Assembly (NCBI GenBank): GCA_023423835.1
Contig: JAFAEW010000073.1
Span: forward strand, 1 to 17,568
DNA from: Bacteroidota bacterium
Lineage (GTDB): Bacteria > Bacteroidota > Bacteroidia > Chitinophagales > Chitinophagaceae
DNA length: 17,568 nucleotides
Direction: 5' to 3'
Under the pieces are notes generated by a model that ran no database searches, was not told where the DNA came from, and worked only from the letters and a program-made list of their open reading frames with translations. Shown piece after piece: positions 14,009 to 17,568 of the stretch (positions are counted from its first letter, which is position 1; every line of letters starts with the position of its first letter). Made by a program: the position numbers and the translations under genes.

Positions 14009-15457
14009 TCAGGGTTTGAAATTTTGTTTGCTTTTCTCAAATATTTTCTGAAATGCCGGATCTGTGCCCAGTTGATCCTTATAACGGTTAAGAAAGAAAT
14101 AGCCAATGCCTGCATATTCCTCCTTGTACAAATTTTGAATGAATTGCAACAATAGATTGTATTGAGGAGGAAAAGCAGGAGCAGGAAGCTCCGTAACTTT
14201 ACCCAGAATCTTATTGTTTTGCGCCTCAAAAAAACCGTTGAAAAGGCGGCCGGTCTGTACAACGAGGTAAGGATCATCCGGCTGTTTCAACAGCATTTCA
14301 ACAGTGTAATAAAGGCTTCGCGTGTAGTTGCCGGACGTAAATGCATAATCAATCACTTCATACCGGAACAACTCTTTATATCTTTCAAATTGCAGTGGAT
14401 CAACAACATTTTTGGACGAAGATTTTTGTGCGATCTTGTCGATTAATGGTTTAACTGCCTCAATTCTATCTTTACAATCAGGATGTGTTTTAAGGGAGTC
14501 AGCCATCGCCTGATTATTTTTGAGCGTTGCATGACCTCCCAATAATCCTTCTTCTTTTTTAATCCACCGTTTTTGAAAAGGGTAATCTTTATTGTCAAAA
14601 ATATTTGTCAGCGCCAACTTCATGTCGATTTTCTCCACATCAATTGTGTCGAGTAATGCGAGGGCAGACATGGCTTCGCTCACATCAAAACGGGTATTTC
14701 GCAGTAATTCCACCGCCATCGAATCCGCACTGCTTTCATGATTTCTGCCATGCCGGCGGCTGTCGAAAGTAAGAACGTTCAATAACTTTTCAACCTCCTC
14801 CCGTTTTCCATAAGTTGTTTTCCGGATCTTTTTGAGATCTGCCTGAACTGTCTCTGAATTTAAAGTGGCTACATGATCATAGATTGTTTTTTCACTATGA
14901 TGAAGGTAAAAGTGCGCCAGCTCATGACCGAGTACAAATGCAAGCTGGCTCTCATTTTCCAGTACGGAAAATAATCCCATGTTCAAAAGAATAATTCCTT
15001 CACCAACATAGGTTGCATTCCGTATTCCCGATCGCGAAAAATAGCAGCTGAATGCCTTGTCTTGTAAATCGGGATTGTTTTTCACGATTTCATCCACGAT
15101 CAGTTTGAGGTATCCGTTTGCTTCCGAACCTGTATAGATTTCGTTTTTGTCAAACGAGGCTTTAATATTTTCCCAACGGGCCTCATAAATCTTTTCGAGT
15201 TCCTTTCTGTTTTGCGCCGGAAGATTTTTTAAGTCCTTTTTATATTGTTTTTCAGCTGTTGCATAGGCGTCCTGGTAGAATTTCTCATCAATTTTTTCGG
15301 GCGAAAAGACTGGCTGCGCATTGGCCTCGGTGCTACATATCTGAAAAAATATCAAAAGGAATACGAAGAAATTTAAAAAGACGGTTTGGTTTCTCCTGGG
15401 TCTCATCACAAGCAGTATAGACGGCAAAGGAAAATGAAAAATCTGACATTTTTTCAT
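14009..15457 (-). CDS. Secreted M48 family zinc metalloprotease
   Basis: 482-aa metallopeptidase. The zinc site is complete: HELAH at 178-182 (two histidines and catalytic E179) and the third ligand E241 in NHESSADSMAVELL. The HPDCKDRIEAV segment (325-335) is the usual end of the M48 domain. The remaining ~140 residues form an alpha-helical C-terminal region without a recognised motif. A hydrophobic export signal spans about 26-47 (FLNFFVFLLIFFQICSTEANA). From the first ATG (15457) the signal is preceded by 25 residues; the second ATG at residue 18 (15406) gives a more typical signal peptide beginning MRPRRNQ and may be the true start. Likely role: periplasmic proteolysis. The DUF6770-like gene follows 37 bp downstream. 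Confidence 0.88.
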   Translation of the reverse strand: MKKCQIFHFPLPSILLVMRPRRNQTVFLNFFVFLLIFFQICSTEANAQPVFSPEKIDEKFYQDAYATAEKQYKKDLKNLPAQNRKELEKIYEARWENIKASFDKNEIYTGSEANGYLKLIVDEIVKNNPDLQDKAFSCYFSRSGIRNATYVGEGIILLNMGLFSVLENESQLAFVLGHELAHFYLHHSEKTIYDHVATLNSETVQADLKKIRKTTYGKREEVEKLLNVLTFDSRRHGRNHESSADSMAVELLRNTRFDVSEAMSALALLDTIDVEKIDMKLALTNIFDNKDYPFQKRWIKKEEGLLGGHATLKNNQAMADSLKTHPDCKDRIEAVKPLIDKIAQKSSSKNVVDPLQFERYKELFRYEVIDYAFTSGNYTRSLYYTVEMLLKQPDDPYLVVQTGRLFNGFFEAQNNKILGKVTELPAPAFPPQYNLLLQFIQNLYKEEYAGIGYFFLNRYKDQLGTDPAFQKIFEKSKQNFKP

Positions 15458-15520
15458 CCCGAATAAGATTATTTTCCTTATTTATCTATTTTTACTTCCA
15501 TCAACAACCATTTGAAATGT

Positions 15521-16108
15521 ATGGAACCGATATCGGATAAAGAATCCTTCTGGAATGATCGGTATGAGACCGGCGAAACGGGTTGGGATATGAACGAGGT
15601 TTCTCCACCGCTGAAATCCTATATCGATTCGATTGAAAACAAAAATGTTTCCATTCTCATTCCCGGATGCGGAAATGCCTATGAAGCCGAATACCTGATC
15701 AACCAGGGATTCACCAACCTGACGGTCTTAGATATTTCTTCCGTTTTGGTAGCACGGTTGAAGAAAAAATTCGAAGGAAGGAAAATCAACATTCAGCAGG
15801 GCGACTTTTTTGAACATTACGCAAACTATGATCTGATTCTGGAACAAACATTCTTTTGTGCGATTAATCCGGCCTTAAGAAATGCCTACGTAAATAAGAT
15901 GTACGAACTATTGAAGGAAGGCGGCCGGCTGGCGGGCGTATTGTTTAACAAACAATTTGATAGAGAAGGCCCGCCGTTCGGCGGATCAAAAGAGGAATAC
16001 GAACAGCTGTTTTCCCCTTATTTCGAGATTTTAAGGATGGAGGAATGTTACAATTCCATTCCTCCACGTGCCGGTTCCGAATTGTTTATTGAAATGAAAA
16101 AGAAATAG
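15521..16108 (+). CDS. SAM-dependent methyltransferase, TPMT-like
   Basis: 195-aa cytoplasmic class I methyltransferase related to thiopurine S-methyltransferase and the plant/fungal halide/thiol methyltransferases. Motifs: FWNDRYETGETGWDMNEVSP near the N-terminus (the W-D substrate/SAM segment), SAM-binding motif I ILIPGCGNAYEAEYL (43-57), the acidic residue of motif II in VLDIS, GDFF for motif III and LILEQTFFCAINPALR for the post-motif region, followed by GRLAGVLF. Length is typical. It would methylate sulfur, halide or a small thiol, or sulfide. The frame is open from a TTG at 15512; the ATG at 15521 is preferred. It is divergent from the M48 gene. Confidence 0.87.
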   Translation: MEPISDKESFWNDRYETGETGWDMNEVSPPLKSYIDSIENKNVSILIPGCGNAYEAEYLINQGFTNLTVLDISSVLVARLKKKFEGRKINIQQGDFFEHYANYDLILEQTFFCAINPALRNAYVNKMYELLKEGGRLAGVLFNKQFDREGPPFGGSKEEYEQLFSPYFEILRMEECYNSIPPRAGSELFIEMKKK

Positions 16109-16193
16109 TTATCACCGCATATCAGGATTTCATTTTTGTCAATAAATAACATTTTAATATCGTATGATAGCTGAATTGCGCTGATAAGTAGCA

Positions 16194-16201
16194 TAATTTT
16201 G
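16194..16201 (+). promoter_or_regulatory. Probable -7 element for rlmN
   Basis: TAATTTTG matches TAnnTTTG and sits only 4 bp before the ATG at 16206. A -33 TTTG at the standard 19-21 bp is absent; the closest is TTG at 16176-16178 (15 bp). If used, the transcript would be leaderless. Confidence 0.45.
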
Positions 16202-16205
16202 CACG

Positions 16206-17252
16206 ATGAATGCGACCGCTTTAAAGAATATCCGCGACCTGACCCTTTCTGAGCTGGAGGCCTATTTTCTCGCCACCGGTGAAAAAAAATTCAGAGCCGC
16301 TCAGGTTTACCAGTGGCTTTGGCAAAAAGGCGCTACGGAATTCGGCAATATGAGTAATCTGAGTAAAGAACTCAGGGAAAAGTTGCAACAAAACTTTTCA
16401 TTTCCTTCCCTTAAAATCAATACTGCCCAGCAAAGTGCCGATGGAACCTATAAACTGCGGTTCGAAACTTTTGATAAGCATTATGTGGAGGGCGTTTTTA
16501 TTCCGACCGAAAAAAGAACAACTGCCTGCGTATCCTCCCAGATTGGCTGCAGCCTAAGCTGCCAGTTTTGTGCTACTGGATTTTTGCCAAGAAAGCGCAA
16601 TCTCAATTTCGATGAAATTTACGATGAAGTGGTTTTGATCAATAAACATAGCGAAGCCACTACGGGTAAAAGGCTTTCAAATATCGTTTTTATGGGAATG
16701 GGAGAGCCGTTGCTCAATTATTCCAACGTGTTGAAAGCAATCGATAAAATTACGGCTGAAGATGGCCTTGGAATGAGCGCAAGAAGAATTACCGTTTCAA
16801 CTGCGGGGTTGTCGAAGCAGATTAAGAAACTGGGCGACGACAAAGTCCGGTTCAAACTTGCCTTATCCCTGCACGCCGCCAATGACAAAAAGAGAAATGA
16901 GATTATGCCGATCAATGAAACCAATAACATTCAATCACTGATCGACTCCTTAAATTATTTCTATAAACAAACGGGAAATGAGATCACTTTCGAATACATC
17001 TTATTTCAGAATTTCAATGATTCGCAGAAAGATGCGGAGGAACTCGTAAAGTTATACCGTAAGGTTCCCGCTGACCTCATTAATATTATTGAATACAATG
17101 CGGTAGAAGGAACTAACTTTGCAAAGCCGTCGGAAGAAGTTACGGAGGCGTTTATGAAATTTCTTGAGAAAAACAAGGTCAATGCAAGACTCCGGAGAAG
17201 CCGCGGAAAAGATATTGATGCTGCCTGCGGGCAGCTTGCCAATAAAAATTAG
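16206..17252 (+). CDS. rlmN: 23S rRNA (adenine2503-C2)-methyltransferase RlmN
   Basis: 348-aa radical SAM enzyme that methylates C2 of A2503 in 23S rRNA and A37 in some tRNAs. The Fe-S cluster ligands C115, C119 and C122 are in GCSLSCQFCATGF; the two further cysteines of the ping-pong mechanism correspond to C108 and C341 (AACGQL), the latter being the one methylated. GMGEPLLNY (164-172) is the SAM-binding GEP motif, and LSLHAAND and the RGKDIDAACGQL tail are family signatures. The N-terminal domain (LTLSELEAYF, RAAQVYQWLW) is present, so the protein is complete. Cfr, the antibiotic-resistance relative that methylates C8, is excluded by the length and N-terminus typical of RlmN. Confidence 0.96.
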   Translation: MNATALKNIRDLTLSELEAYFLATGEKKFRAAQVYQWLWQKGATEFGNMSNLSKELREKLQQNFSFPSLKINTAQQSADGTYKLRFETFDKHYVEGVFIPTEKRTTACVSSQIGCSLSCQFCATGFLPRKRNLNFDEIYDEVVLINKHSEATTGKRLSNIVFMGMGEPLLNYSNVLKAIDKITAEDGLGMSARRITVSTAGLSKQIKKLGDDKVRFKLALSLHAANDKKRNEIMPINETNNIQSLIDSLNYFYKQTGNEITFEYILFQNFNDSQKDAEELVKLYRKVPADLINIIEYNAVEGTNFAKPSEEVTEAFMKFLEKNKVNARLRRSRGKDIDAACGQLANKN

Positions 17253-17297
17253 ATAAGCATTTTATTATTCCTGTTGAAAAACAGTAAACTGAACATC

Positions 17298-17568
17298 ATG
17301 TCAAAAAAACCGTTCGAAAAATTCATCAACCCGCATTTGTCAGGCGCGAAGAAGAAGGAAGCCATCAAGCAACAAAAAAGGAAAGCCAAAAAGGAAAGAC
17401 GCGAACGATATGAGGAAGAAAAAGGCCGCAATCTTCAAAAGTTTCGCAGAGTCACGAATGATGAAAACGCCGGGCATAAAGAATTTCCTTCCAAAAATCC
17501 ATCAGACCATACGCGGGTGGTTCCAAAGCGATCATTTGATAAAGACAAATCCATCCGCCCTCCAAAAC
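17298..17568 (+). CDS. Partial gene with a highly basic N-terminus (possibly rRNA pseudouridine synthase)
   Basis: An open frame starts at ATG 17298 and runs off the right edge, giving 90 residues. It begins MSKKPFEKFINPHLSG and continues with lysine- and arginine-rich, low-complexity sequence (KKKEAIKQQKRKAKKERRER), with no hydrophobic core or motif. Bacteroidota 23S/16S rRNA pseudouridine synthases of the RluB/RsuA type commonly carry such a long basic extension before the S4 domain, and the opening resembles that group, so this is my best guess; the catalytic part is outside the window. It lies 45 bp after rlmN and may share its transcript. Confidence 0.6.
   Translation, partial: MSKKPFEKFINPHLSGAKKKEAIKQQKRKAKKERRERYEEEKGRNLQKFRRVTNDENAGHKEFPSKNPSDHTRVVPKRSFDKDKSIRPPK

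Noticed and set aside
16206..17252. Cfr-type antibiotic-resistance methyltransferase
   Set aside because: The N-terminal domain, length and sequence signatures are those of housekeeping RlmN.

Overview
The window looks like a chromosomal segment of a member of the Bacteroidota, most likely a Chitinophagales/Chitinophagaceae relative. Evidence: there are essentially no Shine-Dalgarno sequences before start codons; several genes are preceded by TAnnTTTG boxes (the Bacteroidota -7 promoter element) placed very close to the ATG; and several proteins belong to families I associate with this phylum (DUF6132-like protein, DUF6770-like secreted protein, Crp/Fnr regulators lacking obvious Fe-S ligands, highly basic N-terminal extension at the right edge). 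No phage, transposase, CRISPR, tRNA or rRNA gene was seen. Family names are from recognition of motifs, not from a search.

Layout. 1-609 is a tandem array of a ~103-bp hairpin-rich repeat without a gene. 627-2103 (minus) holds a thiolase and, upstream of it, a small two-helix membrane protein. 2167-2643 (plus) is a Nudix hydrolase whose end overlaps a convergent three-helix membrane protein (2625-2909, minus). 2965-4503 (plus) holds a luciferase-like flavin oxidoreductase followed by a hemerythrin-domain protein. 4504-4867 is gene-free and carries a cluster of short hairpin repeats.

4868-7194 (plus) is a regulator-plus-effector block: a cysteine-containing Crp/Fnr-type regulator, then DUF302, OsmC/Ohr, DUF6132-like membrane protein and a single-domain rhodanese. 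The effectors share cysteine thiol chemistry, so a role in reactive sulfur or peroxide handling is a reasonable inference. 7195-7518 is gene-free and holds a second copy of the hairpin repeat, a possible terminator, and a well-formed promoter flanked by two palindromic boxes.

7519-12268 (plus) is a complete tripartite drug-efflux operon: TetR repressor, TolC-type outer membrane channel, EmrA-type adaptor and EmrB-type 14-helix transporter. Two 14-bp palindromes 21 bp apart overlap the tetR promoter and probably make the operon autorepressed. 12406-15457 (minus) encodes a secreted M48 zinc metalloprotease followed by a secreted protein of unknown function. 15521-17252 (plus) holds a TPMT-like methyltransferase and the radical-SAM RNA methyltransferase RlmN, and the right edge cuts a gene starting with a very basic extension.

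Most of the window is ordinary core and accessory metabolism. The most interesting signals are non-coding: the 103-bp array, the short hairpins whose stems change in a compensated way around a constant TCTCCYGA core, and the tetR operator/promoter architecture. The Crp-DUF302-OsmC-DUF6132-rhodanese block is the best candidate for a less-described functional system.
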